64,000 nt of DNA from NCBI RefSeq assembly GCF_013255915.1, contig NZ_CP053896.1, positions 3,472,001 through 3,536,000 of the forward strand, written 5' to 3'. This DNA is from Providencia rettgeri (GTDB taxonomy: Bacteria; Pseudomonadota; Gammaproteobacteria; Enterobacterales; Enterobacteriaceae). Below the pieces are notes generated by a model. The model saw only the letters and a program-made list of their open reading frames with translations, was not told the DNA's origin and searched no databases. Within the stretch, counting starts at the first letter, position 1. Every line of letters starts with the position of its first letter. Made by a program: the position numbers and the translations under genes. Of the stretch, positions 45,865 through 55,824 are shown piece by piece.

Positions 45865-47220
45865 ATGCGAAACATGATAAAGCAACCCATATATAAGATC
45901 TTATATGTTCAGGTGATCGTAGCCATCGTTCTGGGTATAGCACTTGGCCACTTTTTTCCCGACATTGGAGAGTCATTAAAACCGCTTGGTGATGCATTCA
46001 TCAAAATCGTTAAAATGATTATCGCGCCAGTTATCTTCTTAACGGTTGTCACTGGTATTTCAGGCATGTCAAACATGAAGGCAGTGGGTAGTGTCGCAGG
46101 TAAAGCGATGTTGTACTTCATCACATTTTCAACCATTGCATTAATTATTGGTCTTATTATTGCCAATATCATTCGCCCAGGCTCTGGCCTGAATATTGAC
46201 CCTGCAACCTTAGACAGCACTAAAGTTGCTACTTACGTTGAAAAAGCCCACGAGTCTTCAATTGTTGGCTTTTTGATGAATATCATCCCCGATACCGTCA
46301 TTAGTCCATTAGTAAATGGAAATATTCTGCAAGTTCTATTTATTGCGGTTATTTTTGGGTTAGCGCTAGCTGCAACGGGTAAACACGGCGAGCCTATCGT
46401 TAAGTTACTGCAAAACTTTTCTGAACCTGTGTTCAAAATGGTTGCGATGCTCATGAAACTCGCGCCTATTGGGGCATTTGGGGCAATGGCCTTTACCATT
46501 GGTAAGTATGGGATTTCATCTATTGGCAACTTAATGATGCTGATAATGACTTTCTACATTACATCCGTTCTATTTGTGTTGTTAGTGTTAGGAGCAGTTG
46601 CTAAATACAACGGCTTCTCCATCATTGCGCTAATTAAATATATCAAAGATGAGCTCTGGTTAGTTTTAGGTACCTCTTCTTCCGAAGCCGCACTGCCAAG
46701 CTTAATGCGCAAAATGGAGCATGCAGGGTGTGAAAAATCAGTTGTCGGGTTAGTTATCCCAACAGGTTATTCATTCAATCTTGATGGTACGAATATTTAT
46801 ATGACCATGGCTGCATTATTCATTGCTCAAGCTACCAATATTGAATTGACGATTTGGGAGCAAATTTCGCTGTTGCTCGTTGCAATGATTAGCTCTAAAG
46901 GTGCTGCTGGCGTTACTGGTGCGGGTTTCATTACATTAGCGGCAACCTTAATGGTTGTTCCAAGCATTCCTGTTGCAGGTATGGCCTTAATCCTTGGTAT
47001 TGACCGCTTTATGTCTGAGTGCCGTGCTTTAACTAACTTAGTGGGTAACGCGTGTGCGTGTATCGTTGTTGCACGTTGGGAAAAAGAACTGGATACCGAA
47101 AAACTGGCTCATGCGTTTTCAGCAAAAAATGAAACATTGGATTCTGTGATTACTGAAGATGACAGCATCAATACAGACACAAGTAATATTCAACCGGTTG
47201 ATTTAGCTAATAATAAATAG
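45865..47220 (+). CDS. dctA: C4-dicarboxylate/H+ symporter DctA
   Basis: 451-residue transporter of the dicarboxylate/amino acid:cation symporter family, importing succinate, fumarate and malate. DctA-type segments: [86 protein letters not shown] and [33 protein letters not shown]-like sequence. The ATG at 45865 (AGAGAA upstream) is chosen; it aligns with the E. coli start. It interrupts the E. coli order between the tRNA cluster and ubiF. Confidence 0.92.
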   Translation: MRNMIKQPIYKILYVQVIVAIVLGIALGHFFPDIGESLKPLGDAFIKIVKMIIAPVIFLTVVTGISGMSNMKAVGSVAGKAMLYFITFSTIALIIGLIIANIIRPGSGLNIDPATLDSTKVATYVEKAHESSIVGFLMNIIPDTVISPLVNGNILQVLFIAVIFGLALAATGKHGEPIVKLLQNFSEPVFKMVAMLMKLAPIGAFGAMAFTIGKYGISSIGNLMMLIMTFYITSVLFVLLVLGAVAKYNGFSIIALIKYIKDELWLVLGTSSSEAALPSLMRKMEHAGCEKSVVGLVIPTGYSFNLDGTNIYMTMAALFIAQATNIELTIWEQISLLLVAMISSKGAAGVTGAGFITLAATLMVVPSIPVAGMALILGIDRFMSECRALTNLVGNACACIVVARWEKELDTEKLAHAFSAKNETLDSVITEDDSINTDTSNIQPVDLANNK

Positions 47221-47238
47221 CACTAACTTCTTCACTTA

Positions 47239-47276
47239 ATAATAAATAGGCCGCTAATTAGCGGCCTATTTATTAT
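47239..47276. terminator. Bidirectional terminator, perfect palindrome
   Basis: A 38-base perfect inverted repeat centred on CGCTAATTAGCG, with AT-rich outer arms (AATAAATAGG / CCTATTTATT). It sits between the convergent dctA and ubiF genes and ends both. Confidence 0.88.
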
Positions 47277-47290
47277 ATTCAAGATAATTT

Positions 47291-48478
47291 CTATAAACCT
47301 AACGCATACTTCAACGCCAGCTTTTTCGCTTCTCCAGCACGCTGTGCCGCCATCAACCCAAGATTCCTAAATATTTTTAATCCTGGTAAGTTTTCACTAA
47401 ATGCCATGTAAAAAACATCCATCCCAGCTTGCATAATTAAATTATCAGGCAAACGACGTCGTTGGTAACGTTTCAATACATCAAGGGAACTCCAAGGTTG
47501 TATATATTCACGCGCGTAAATTACTTCTTTCAAAAGAGCATCAACATCTCGGTAGCCTAAATTCACACCCTGCCCCGCTAATGGGTTGATAGTATGGGCT
47601 GCATCGCCAATCAATGCTAACCCATCCATCACATAGCGGCTTGCATGATGACGAGTCAGTGGAAATGCCCCTGACGCAATTGCAGTAACAGGCCCTAAAC
47701 GTTCAGGAAAGGCTTCGGATATTGCTCCCGTCAATTGTTCCATTGACATACCTTGTAAACGTCTAATCTTTGCGGGACTGTCATACCAGACTAATGAGGC
47801 CCAATTATCATACAGAGGTAAAAATGCCCTTGGCCCTGATGGGAAAAACTGCTGCCATGTTTTATCTTGCTGAGGTTGCTGTGTTTGAATGCTAATCAAC
47901 ATACATGACTGGCGATACTGCCAGCCGCGGCTACCAATTCCTGCCATTTTACGGACTTGCGAATTAGCGCCATCGGCTCCGACCACAAGCTTAGCTTGTA
48001 AAGTATGGCCATCATCTAATGCTAACATCCATTCTTTTTGCTGCTTAGGTTGGTATAAATTGATGAGTTTCGCCGGGCAAACAAGGTCTAGATTGCTGTA
48101 TTTTTCACATTCTTGCCATAACGCAAGCTGTAGTACTCTGTTTTCTACCATAAACCCAAGTTCAGGTAGCCCAAGGCTTTTAGCATCAAAAATCACATTG
48201 CTATCTGGTTCTTCCCATGTTTCTAACTGGCGATATGGGGCACTTCGCATTGCCTTAACATGTTGCCAAGCCCCTAATTGCTCCAACAATTCAACAGAAG
48301 CGCGGCTAATCGCAGAAATACGAACATCAGGGGCACTTTGTGGGTCAAAGGCCACAGGTTGTGCTTTTTCAAGCAAAGCAACTCGCATGCCTTCTTGAGC
48401 AAAGCCCAATGCTGCCGCCGCGCCAGTCATACCCGCGCCAACGACGACAACATCATAAGATTCGATTAATTTATTCAT
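47291..48478 (-). CDS. ubiF: Ubiquinone biosynthesis hydroxylase UbiF
   Basis: 395-residue FAD monooxygenase acting late in ubiquinone synthesis (hydroxylation of the demethoxyubiquinol ring). GxGxxG motif in VVVVGAGMTGAAAALGF, the DG motif VVGADGANSQVR and the GDAAHTINPLAGQGVNLG FAD site are all visible. Position next to miaB as in E. coli distinguishes it from the related UbiH and UbiI. Confidence 0.93.
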   Translation of the reverse strand: MNKLIESYDVVVVGAGMTGAAAALGFAQEGMRVALLEKAQPVAFDPQSAPDVRISAISRASVELLEQLGAWQHVKAMRSAPYRQLETWEEPDSNVIFDAKSLGLPELGFMVENRVLQLALWQECEKYSNLDLVCPAKLINLYQPKQQKEWMLALDDGHTLQAKLVVGADGANSQVRKMAGIGSRGWQYRQSCMLISIQTQQPQQDKTWQQFFPSGPRAFLPLYDNWASLVWYDSPAKIRRLQGMSMEQLTGAISEAFPERLGPVTAIASGAFPLTRHHASRYVMDGLALIGDAAHTINPLAGQGVNLGYRDVDALLKEVIYAREYIQPWSSLDVLKRYQRRRLPDNLIMQAGMDVFYMAFSENLPGLKIFRNLGLMAAQRAGEAKKLALKYALGL

Positions 48479-48492
48479 ACGTTCGCTACTAT

Positions 48493-48543
48493 TTACTGTT
48501 TAATAAAGGTTACTGTTTAATAAAGGTTATTGTTTGATAACAG
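48493..48543. repeat. Three 17-bp tandem repeats before ubiF
   Basis: TTACTGTTTAATAAAGG occurs twice exactly (48493, 48510) and a third time with changes (48527). The array lies 15 bases upstream of the ubiF start, inside its leader. Confidence 0.85.
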
Positions 48544-48957
48544 TGACCACGTTGATAAAGGTATTGTACCGAAAAATGAGGGTTCTCACAGGAAATATAG
48601 GCATTGAAGTCTTAGAGGTCATTCATTCCTCCACCTTAATAACCTTACAAATAGTATATTTTGCTGAAAACACTTTGATTTGCACAAAAAACAACCACAA
48701 TTTTGCAACATCCTCTGGTCACTGATGCCGCAAATGAATACAATACGTGCTAATTTTAAAACAATAGGCAAATTGCCTGCCCTTAGATTTCGTGTAGTGA
48801 TATCATTTTAAATATCTTTGCATTTATCCCATCATACAATGATGTCCTTAATCAAAATGCATGCGAGTTCCCAAAAATATAAAGGGTAGGACTTTGGATT
48901 TACAACGCGTTTCGGAGTCCATTACACTAGCCGCTTCGAAAACACCGGATATACGAC
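48544..48957. other. ubiF-miaB divergent intergenic region
   Basis: About 410 AT-rich bases that must carry the promoters of miaB and ubiF. No repeat, RNA gene or clear promoter recognised beyond the 17-bp array next to ubiF. Confidence 0.5.
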
Positions 48958-50388
48958 ATGTCGACGAATAAAAAGCTATATATTAAAACTTGGGGTTGCC
49001 AAATGAATGAGTATGACTCATCCAAAATGGTTTCTTTATTAGAAAATACCCATGGTTATCAACTCACTGAAGTTGCAGAAGAAGCAGACTTATTACTGCT
49101 TAATACCTGTTCCATTCGTGAAAAAGCACAAGAAAAAGTCTTCCATCAGCTTGGTCGTTGGAAGTTTTTTAAAGATAAAAACCCTGACATCATCATTGGT
49201 GTAGGCGGCTGTGTTGCTTCGCAAGAAGGGGATTTTATTCGCCAACGTGCGCCAAGCGTTGACATCGTTTTCGGCCCGCAAACTTTGCACCGTTTGCCTG
49301 AGATGATTAATCAAGTTCAAGGTACGCGTAGCCCTGTTATCGATATCAGTTTCCCTGAAATTGAAAAATTTGACCGCTTACCAGAACCTCGCGCTGAAGG
49401 CCCGACCGCATTCGTTTCCATTATGGAAGGCTGTAACAAGTATTGCACTTTCTGCGTAGTGCCTTATACCCGTGGTGAAGAGGTTAGCCGCCCTTGTGAT
49501 GATATTCTTTTTGAAATCGCACAGTTAGCCGCACAAGGTGTACGTGAAGTTAACTTACTGGGCCAAAACGTGAATGCATACCGTGGTGAAACCTTTGATG
49601 GTGAAATTTGCTCATTTGCAGAATTACTGCGTTTAGTCGCGGCTATTGATGGCATCGACCGTGTCCGCTTTACCACTAGCCACCCAATTGAATTTACTGA
49701 CGATATCATCGAAGTTTACCGCGATACCCCTGAATTAGTCAGTTTCTTGCATCTACCCGTGCAAAGTGGCTCAGACCGCGTTCTAACAATGATGAAACGC
49801 GCTCATACCGCACTTGAATATAAAGCCATTATTCGCAAACTGCGTGAAGCACGCCCTGGTATTCTAATCAGTTCAGACTTTATCGTGGGCTTCCCCGGTG
49901 AAACAACCGAAGACTTCGAAAAAACCATGAAACTGATTGCAGACGTGAACTTTGATATGAGCTACAGCTTTGTCTATTCCGCGCGTCCAGGCACCCCAGC
50001 TGCGGATTTACCTGATGATGTAACCGAAGATGAGAAAAAACAGCGTCTATACTTACTGCAACAGCGTATTAATCAGCAAGCATTAAGCTTCAGCCGCCAA
50101 ATGGTGGGAACCGTTCAACGTATCTTAGTTGAAGGAACATCGCGTAAAAACGTCATGGAGCTGTCTGGACGTACTGAAAATAACCGTGTTGTGAACTTTG
50201 AAGGCACACCGGATATGATCGGTAAATTTGTGGATGTCGAAATTGTGGATGTTTATACCAACTCATTGCGCGGTAAAGTCATTCGTACAGAAGATCAAAT
50301 GGGTCTTCGCGTTCATGAATCACCAGAGTCTGTTATTGCACGTACTCGTAAAGAAGATGAGCTAGGTGTTGGCAGCTTTCAACCCTAA
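48958..50388 (+). CDS. miaB: tRNA-2-methylthio-N6-dimethylallyladenosine synthase MiaB
   Basis: 476-residue radical-SAM methylthiotransferase that modifies A37 of tRNAs. N-terminal cluster domain begins [16 protein letters not shown]; the SAM cluster motif is [17 protein letters not shown] (about residue 155); C-terminal TRAM domain (about 380-445). Starts the miaB-ybeZ-ybeY cluster. Confidence 0.97.
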   Translation: MSTNKKLYIKTWGCQMNEYDSSKMVSLLENTHGYQLTEVAEEADLLLLNTCSIREKAQEKVFHQLGRWKFFKDKNPDIIIGVGGCVASQEGDFIRQRAPSVDIVFGPQTLHRLPEMINQVQGTRSPVIDISFPEIEKFDRLPEPRAEGPTAFVSIMEGCNKYCTFCVVPYTRGEEVSRPCDDILFEIAQLAAQGVREVNLLGQNVNAYRGETFDGEICSFAELLRLVAAIDGIDRVRFTTSHPIEFTDDIIEVYRDTPELVSFLHLPVQSGSDRVLTMMKRAHTALEYKAIIRKLREARPGILISSDFIVGFPGETTEDFEKTMKLIADVNFDMSYSFVYSARPGTPAADLPDDVTEDEKKQRLYLLQQRINQQALSFSRQMVGTVQRILVEGTSRKNVMELSGRTENNRVVNFEGTPDMIGKFVDVEIVDVYTNSLRGKVIRTEDQMGLRVHESPESVIARTRKEDELGVGSFQP

Positions 50389-50409
50389 GCCACAACCATA
50401 GGATATTCA

Positions 50410-51480
50410 GTGACCGAGACAAAAAATTTGCAAATCGCAACACAAGAAATCTTTCTAGAACCCGCAGATAACCAGCGTTTAATGAGCCTCTGCGGGCCAT
50501 TTGACGATAATATCAAGCAGCTAGAACGCCGCCTTGCTATCGAAATTAATCGCCGCGATAACCGTTTTAAGTTATCGGGTAAGCCGCTGAATGTTCAAGC
50601 GGCGAGCAAAATTTTACGTCAACTGTATGTCGATACCGCGCCTGTGCGCGGTGTTATCCCTGATATCGACCCTGAAAATATTCACTTAGCCATTCTGGAT
50701 AGCCGTGTTTTAGAGCAATCTGCCGATAGCGTTCCTGACTACGGTAAAGCGGTGAATATTAAGACTAAACGTGGTGTGATCAAACCACGCACTCCAAATC
50801 AAGCGCAATATATCGCCAATATTTTAGACCATGATATTACATTTGGCATTGGCCCTGCAGGAACTGGGAAAACCTATTTAGCGGTAGCCGCGGCAGTAGA
50901 TGCGTTAGAGCGCCAAGAGGTCCGCCGTATTTTGCTAACCCGTCCTGCGGTTGAAGCAGGTGAGAAACTTGGTTTTTTACCTGGGGATCTCAGCCAAAAA
51001 GTCGACCCTTATCTACGCCCACTTTATGATGCGCTATTCGAAATGTTAGGCTTTGAAAAAGTTGAAAAGCTGATTGAGCGTAATGTTATCGAAGTCGCAC
51101 CGCTGGCCTATATGCGTGGCCGTACCTTGAATGATGCTTTTATTATTTTAGATGAGAGCCAAAACACCACCATCGAACAGATGAAGATGTTTTTAACACG
51201 TATTGGTTTTAATTCCAAAGCGGTTGTGACGGGTGATATTACTCAGGTTGACTTACCTCGTGGTAGTAAATCAGGGTTACGTCATGCCATTGAAGTGCTT
51301 TCCGAAGTCGATGATTTAAGCTTCAATTTCTTCCACAGTGAAGACGTAGTTCGCCATCCAGTCGTTGCAAAAGTTGTCATGGCTTATGAGGCTTGGGAAG
51401 AACAAGACAATAAACGCCGTCAGCAGTTACGTGAAGAAAAAGAACAGCAAAAGCAATTTGAAAAGCAGGAAAATCTATAA
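50410..51480 (+). CDS. ybeZ: PhoH-like ATPase YbeZ
   Basis: 356-residue PhoH-family ATPase, a partner of YbeY. Walker A GIGPAGTGKTYLA and Walker B FIILDESQN are visible, with ITRIGFNSKAVVTGDITQVDLP-like sequence between. GTG start 21 bases after miaB. The Gln/Glu-rich C-terminus is typical. The stop directly precedes the ybeY ATG. Confidence 0.96.
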   Translation: MTETKNLQIATQEIFLEPADNQRLMSLCGPFDDNIKQLERRLAIEINRRDNRFKLSGKPLNVQAASKILRQLYVDTAPVRGVIPDIDPENIHLAILDSRVLEQSADSVPDYGKAVNIKTKRGVIKPRTPNQAQYIANILDHDITFGIGPAGTGKTYLAVAAAVDALERQEVRRILLTRPAVEAGEKLGFLPGDLSQKVDPYLRPLYDALFEMLGFEKVEKLIERNVIEVAPLAYMRGRTLNDAFIILDESQNTTIEQMKMFLTRIGFNSKAVVTGDITQVDLPRGSKSGLRHAIEVLSEVDDLSFNFFHSEDVVRHPVVAKVVMAYEAWEEQDNKRRQQLREEKEQQKQFEKQENL

Positions 51481-51948
51481 ATGAGTGACATTATTCTCGA
51501 TTTACAAATTGCGTGTGAAAACCCTAATGGCTTGCCTTCGGAAGCCGAGTTTCAGCGTTGGTTAGCGGCTGTTTTGCCTAAATTTCAAGCACTAAGTGAA
51601 GTCACTATTCGGGTAGTTGATGAACAGGAAAGCCATCACTTAAATTTAACCTATCGCGGCAAAGACAAACCGACTAACGTGTTGTCATTCCCCTTTGAGG
51701 CTCCACCAGAAATTGAACTGCCTTTGCTTGGTGATTTAATTATTTGCCGCCAAGTCGTTGAGCAAGAAGCTATTGACCAACAAAAAACAGCAGAAGAGCA
51801 CTGGGCTCATATGGTCGTTCATGGTTGCCTTCATCTTTTAGGCTATGATCATATTGAAGATGATGAAGCGGAAGAAATGGAAGGTTTAGAAACTGAAATT
51901 CTGGCTGAGTTGGGCTATGAAGACCCATATCTTGCAGAAAAAGAGTGA
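51481..51948 (+). CDS. ybeY: Endoribonuclease YbeY
   Basis: 155-residue metal-dependent RNase for 16S rRNA 3'-end maturation and ribosome quality control. The zinc motif [11 protein letters not shown] (H-x3-H-x5-H) is at about 115-125. ATG directly follows the ybeZ stop. Confidence 0.97.
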   Translation: MSDIILDLQIACENPNGLPSEAEFQRWLAAVLPKFQALSEVTIRVVDEQESHHLNLTYRGKDKPTNVLSFPFEAPPEIELPLLGDLIICRQVVEQEAIDQQKTAEEHWAHMVVHGCLHLLGYDHIEDDEAEEMEGLETEILAELGYEDPYLAEKE

Positions 51949-52000
51949 CCTAACTATAATTTTTTGAGATATCTTTGTCAAAGAAAGCATTATTTTACAA

Positions 52001-52038
52001 AAAATTGACGGTTATTTTGCAGATAAACCGTCAATTTT
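52001..52038 (+). terminator. Hairpin after ybeY, possible terminator
   Basis: Perfect 13-bp stem AAAATTGACGGTT / AACCGTCAATTTT, 12-base loop, followed by GTGC rather than a long U-run. Could attenuate transcription into corC-lnt. Confidence 0.6.
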
Positions 52039-52118
52039 GTGCTAAAAAAGAATGTAGTAAACTGTTTTTATTAACTAACCTAAGCTCCAAATACTTTGAC
52101 TTGGGCTACTTTTGGTAC

Positions 52119-52160
52119 CAAGTGCAGCCAACAACGCTGCGGTTCGAGATACGACGAGTG
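52119..52160. repeat. ERIC right half (fragment)
   Basis: CCAAGTGCAGCCAACAACGC onward to GACGAGTG, matching the right end of the following two ERIC copies almost base for base, one period (125 bases) upstream of the next. Confidence 0.85.
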
Positions 52161-52162
52161 AA

Positions 52163-52284
52163 TACTCTAAATAATTCGAATTGCAGCTAGGCGGCCAGCG
52201 AGGATATCTCGATGAGCATACATTAGTATGTGATTCGAGTAGCCGAGTGCAGCCAACAACGCTGCGGTTCGAGATACGACGAGT
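52163..52284. repeat. ERIC element, tandem copy A
   Basis: Full ERIC: TACTCTAAATAATTCG start, GCAGCTAGGCGGCCAG, core GAGCATACATTAGTATGTGA, end CGAGATACGACGAGTA. Nearly identical to copy B 125 bases downstream. Confidence 0.92.
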
Positions 52285-52287
52285 AAA

Positions 52288-52410
52288 TACTCTAAATAAT
52301 TCGAATTGCAGCTAGGCGGCCAGTGAGGATATCTCGATGAGCATACATAAGTATGTGATTCGAGTAGCCGAGTGCAGCCAACAACGCTGCGGTTCGAAGT
52401 ATGACGAGTA
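52288..52410. repeat. ERIC element, tandem copy B
   Basis: Second full ERIC in tandem, core GAGCATACATAAGTATGTGA, ending GAAGTATGACGAGTA. Ends 30 bases before the corC ATG. Confidence 0.92.
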
Positions 52411-52439
52411 TTTTTTTGAGGAAAAAAAAATTAACCGCC

Positions 52440-53324
52440 ATGAGCGACGATAACTCTTCGAGTAGCGATAACCCTGGTCCTAAGAAAGGGTTCTTTGCAC
52501 TGTTAAATCACCTATTCCATGGTGAACCTAAAAATCGTGATGATTTGGTCGAATTAATCCGCGACTCTGAACAGAACGATTTGATCGATCCTGACACCCG
52601 CGAAATGCTTGAAGGGGTAATGGATATTGCGGATCAGCGTGTGCGCGACATTATGATCCCGCGTTCCCAAATTGTTACCTTAAAACGTAACCAAACGCTT
52701 GATGAGTGCCTTGATGTCATTATTGACTCTGCTCACTCACGCTTCCCTGTTATTAGTGAAGATAAAGACCATATCGAAGGGTTATTAATGGCAAAAGATT
52801 TACTGCCATTTATGCGTACTGACGCTGAGCCTTTTAGTATCGATAAGGTATTACGCCAAGCGGTTGTTGTCCCTGAAAGTAAGCGAGTAGACAGACTACT
52901 CAAAGAATTCCGCTCTCAACGCTACCATATGGCTATCGTTATCGATGAGTTTGGTGGTGTTTCTGGTCTAGTGACCATTGAAGATATTTTAGAGCTCATC
53001 GTGGGCGAAATTGAAGACGAATACGACGACCAAGACGATGTTGATATTCGTCAACTTAGCCGCCATTCTTATTCTGTGCGCGCCCTTACGCAGATTGAAG
53101 ATTTCAATGAAGCCTTTGGGACTCATTTTAGTGACGAAGAGGTTGATACGGTCGGTGGCCTCGTTATGCAAGCCTTCGGTCATCTACCTTCTCGTGGTGA
53201 AACCATCACAATTGACAACTATCAATTTAAAGTTGCGATGGCAGATAGTCGCCGGATCCTTCTGCTTCACGTGAAAATTCCAGACGACGCGCCAGTTCCA
53301 ACTTTGGAAGAAGAACAGACTTAA
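52440..53324 (+). CDS. corC: CNNM-type CBS-domain transport protein CorC (YbeX)
   Basis: 294-residue protein with tandem CBS domains (about 70-195, DIMIPRSQ and [19 protein letters not shown]) and a CorC_HlyC domain (about 205-285). Linked to Mg2+/Co2+ efflux and ribosome function. [10 protein letters not shown] is the family start; the frame is open upstream into the ERIC, but that part is not conserved. The stop overlaps the lnt ATG. Confidence 0.95.
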   Translation: MSDDNSSSSDNPGPKKGFFALLNHLFHGEPKNRDDLVELIRDSEQNDLIDPDTREMLEGVMDIADQRVRDIMIPRSQIVTLKRNQTLDECLDVIIDSAHSRFPVISEDKDHIEGLLMAKDLLPFMRTDAEPFSIDKVLRQAVVVPESKRVDRLLKEFRSQRYHMAIVIDEFGGVSGLVTIEDILELIVGEIEDEYDDQDDVDIRQLSRHSYSVRALTQIEDFNEAFGTHFSDEEVDTVGGLVMQAFGHLPSRGETITIDNYQFKVAMADSRRILLLHVKIPDDAPVPTLEEEQT

Positions 53325-54853
53325 TGAACTCAACGTCTATTTATCAAAGTCAGCGGTTGAGGTTACTGCTGGCTTTAATTTTCGGAGCCAGTGGAACGCT
53401 GGCTTTTTCGCCTTTTGACATCTGGCCTGCCGCACTTCTTTCTATCCTTTTTCTCCAATTACTGACCTTGCAGCGCACAGCCAAGCAATCTTTTGCTATC
53501 GGTTTCGCTTGGGGATTTGGCTTATTCGGTAGTGGCGTTAACTGGGTTTACGTCAGTATCGCGGATTTTGGGGGGATGCCAGGGCCTGTTAACGTCTTTA
53601 TTGTCATTCTTTTGGCAGCATACCTTTCCCTTTATACGGGGCTTTTTGGGGCATTGATGGCTAAATTTGCCCCACATGCCAATATTTGGCGTTTAGTATT
53701 TCTTGCTCCTGCCCTGTGGCAAGTCACTGAGTTTTTACGTGGTTGGGTTCTCACTGGTTTCCCATGGCTGCAATTTGGCTACAGCCAAATTGATGGCCCC
53801 ATGAAATCGCTCGCTCCAATATTCGGCGTCGAAATGATCACATTGCTATTATTTAGCATTAGTGGTTTGTTAGTGCTCGCTATCCTACGTCGTAGCTTTA
53901 TTGCATTAGCCACAGCGGTAGTTTTACTGTTTGCCCCATTAGTTGCCAAAAATATTCAGTGGTTTACCCCGCTTGAAGACAACAAAATGCAGGTGGCATT
54001 AGTTCAAGGTAATATCCCGCAATCAATGAAATGGGAAGCCAGTTTTTTACAGAAAACCAAAGATACCTATATGGAGTTATCTCGTCCTTATATTGGTAAA
54101 GCATCGCTAATTATCTGGCCTGAATCTGCCGTACCTTCTGTTGAACTGGATAACCAAGCATGGCTAAAATCCCTCGACCGGCTGTTAGCGGCTTCGAACA
54201 CTCAATTAATCACAGGGATCGTTGATGCAAGGCCAATGGATGGGGAATATGAGTTCTTTAATACGATTATTGTATTAGGGGATAAAAACCCGTATCTCTA
54301 CCCATCAAAAAACCGTTATAACAAACATCATTTAGTGCCATTTGGGGAGTTTGTTCCATTAGAAGATATCCTGCGCCCTATTGCACCGTTTTTTAACTTA
54401 CCGATGTCTGGATTCAGCCGTGGTGATTACCAACAAGCCCAACTCGCTGTAGGGAATATTCACCTCACTGCCGCTATTTGTTATGAAATTATCTTAGGTA
54501 CACAGGTCAGAGATAATTTTAAACCTGATAGCGACTACTTACTTACTGTTTCAAATGATGCGTGGTTTGGCCAATCTATCGGCCCATGGCAGCATTTCCA
54601 AATGGCACGTATGCGTTCGTTAGAATTGGGACGCCCATTATTACGTTCCACTAATAACGGGATAACTGCGGTGATCCGTGCGGATGGTTCAATACAAGAT
54701 ATGCTACCACAATTTAAAACAGCGACTCTTGCCACTGAAGTCACACCGACAACAGGGCTAACCCCTTACGCACGTTGGAGTAATCATCCAATGTGGGGAA
54801 TCGCCATTATGTTTGGTATTCTTGGTTTTGCTATGAATAGACGTCAAAAGTAA
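53324..54853 (+). CDS. lnt: Apolipoprotein N-acyltransferase
   Basis: 509-residue inner-membrane enzyme that N-acylates lipoproteins. N-terminal membrane helices (about 10-210) and a periplasmic nitrilase domain with catalytic Glu in [10 protein letters not shown], Lys in [14 protein letters not shown] and Cys in [13 protein letters not shown] overlaps the corC stop (TAATG). Confidence 0.96.
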   Translation: MNSTSIYQSQRLRLLLALIFGASGTLAFSPFDIWPAALLSILFLQLLTLQRTAKQSFAIGFAWGFGLFGSGVNWVYVSIADFGGMPGPVNVFIVILLAAYLSLYTGLFGALMAKFAPHANIWRLVFLAPALWQVTEFLRGWVLTGFPWLQFGYSQIDGPMKSLAPIFGVEMITLLLFSISGLLVLAILRRSFIALATAVVLLFAPLVAKNIQWFTPLEDNKMQVALVQGNIPQSMKWEASFLQKTKDTYMELSRPYIGKASLIIWPESAVPSVELDNQAWLKSLDRLLAASNTQLITGIVDARPMDGEYEFFNTIIVLGDKNPYLYPSKNRYNKHHLVPFGEFVPLEDILRPIAPFFNLPMSGFSRGDYQQAQLAVGNIHLTAAICYEIILGTQVRDNFKPDSDYLLTVSNDAWFGQSIGPWQHFQMARMRSLELGRPLLRSTNNGITAVIRADGSIQDMLPQFKTATLATEVTPTTGLTPYARWSNHPMWGIAIMFGILGFAMNRRQK

Positions 54854-54862
54854 CGATGTTGA

Positions 54863-54893
54863 CCCCACCTCGGTACCTGTAAATGAGGTGGGG
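54863..54893. other. Hairpin between convergent lnt and NAD-kinase-like gene
   Basis: CCCCACCTC / GAGGTGGGG, 9-bp GC-rich stem with a 13-base loop. No U-run on either side, so termination is uncertain. Confidence 0.55.
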
Positions 54894-54900
54894 AAATTAG

Positions 54901-55824
54901 CTAAGCAACCAGTAACCCCTGTGTGTCCGCAATCTTCACCGTCACAATACAACCTGAATTGAATTGTAAGAAATCATCTTCAATACCATCAGAAAAAATA
55001 ACGCCATTATCAGGCATTAATGATTCAACAACTAACGGGCTACTCGGCTCAATCGTGCCAAATACCCATTTGGTTCCTGTCGTTTTACTTAAAAACGGCT
55101 CCCTAACACTAAATTGTAATTTACTTTCCCCCCAACCAAATCCTTTTGCCAACGGGTGAGTACTTACTCCCATAATGGCCTGTGCTCCCGCTAAAATAGA
55201 TTGAAACCACCCCGTTGACCCAAGTCCTGTGGATATAATTATTCCAGAAGATGATTGAAACTCTTGTTCCCCATTCCAGTTCAATAAATAGCGTGCCGAA
55301 GTGTGGCTTTTCGGGCCAATGAATAAATCGTTTACCGCTAATAGTGATTGCCCATCATTGGTTGTAGCTTGTGCAAAAGTCACTATTTTTTGCTCTATTT
55401 TTCCTTTTAAGGTATTTATCACGACTTCCTGCAATTGGCCTATTTCAAAAGGAAGTAGTTGGCCATCCCACCTTTCAGGATCAGGGTTAATAGCAATAAC
55501 GGGTTGTCCATTTAAGTATTTCAAGGTATTCGCCACTAAACCATCTTGGCCAATGACAACAACAATATCCTGTTTAGAAAATTGGTAACTAGGCAATAAT
55601 TTTCGTTCCAATAATTGAAATCTACCCAATGATTTCAATACCGATTCGGCTTGCACTAATTGGCGGTGATATAAATCATGCTCATTTAAATAATCGCTCA
55701 CTTCAACATGGTTGTGCTCCAAGTAAAATTTGGCTTGAGGCCAGGTGTTAAAGCGTTCAATCAATTCCTGTAAACGCGTTTTACGCATGACTAATACAAA
55801 TCGCACGTCATTATTCCTTTGCAT
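54901..55824 (-). CDS. NAD kinase-like protein (diverged ATP-NAD kinase fold)
   Basis: 307 residues. The C-terminal two thirds follow the ATP-NAD kinase plan: VVIGQDGLVANTL in place of the GGDG motif (Asp about 94 kept, second Gly changed to Gln), AVNDLFIGP in place of the usual N-E pair (about 164-171), and ISTGLGSTGW in place of the usual STPTGSTAY (about 197-206). It is longer at the N-terminus, with a helical region of about 80 residues. Whether it phosphorylates NAD, another dinucleotide, or only binds one is open. Its ATG overlaps the stop of the SPFH gene (TAATG), so the pair is co-translated. Confidence 0.8.
   Translation of the reverse strand: MQRNNDVRFVLVMRKTRLQELIERFNTWPQAKFYLEHNHVEVSDYLNEHDLYHRQLVQAESVLKSLGRFQLLERKLLPSYQFSKQDIVVVIGQDGLVANTLKYLNGQPVIAINPDPERWDGQLLPFEIGQLQEVVINTLKGKIEQKIVTFAQATTNDGQSLLAVNDLFIGPKSHTSARYLLNWNGEQEFQSSSGIIISTGLGSTGWFQSILAGAQAIMGVSTHPLAKGFGWGESKLQFSVREPFLSKTTGTKWVFGTIEPSSPLVVESLMPDNGVIFSDGIEDDFLQFNSGCIVTVKIADTQGLLVA

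Larger units (their letters stand above)
51949..52439. other. Enlarged ybeY-corC gap with hairpin and ERIC array
   Basis: In E. coli ybeY and corC (ybeX) are close together. Here 491 bases separate them: first a terminator-like hairpin (52001-52038), then two and a third tandem ERIC copies (52119-52410), then the corC ribosome-binding site (GAGG). No gene. Confidence 0.8.

Noticed and set aside
47889-48398. 169-codon open frame antisense to ubiF
   Set aside because: Shadow of a conserved gene; Ser/Cys-rich composition without domain features.
52119-52410. Insertion sequence remnant between ybeY and corC
   Set aside because: No transposase sequence; the repeated unit is ERIC with a 125-base period.
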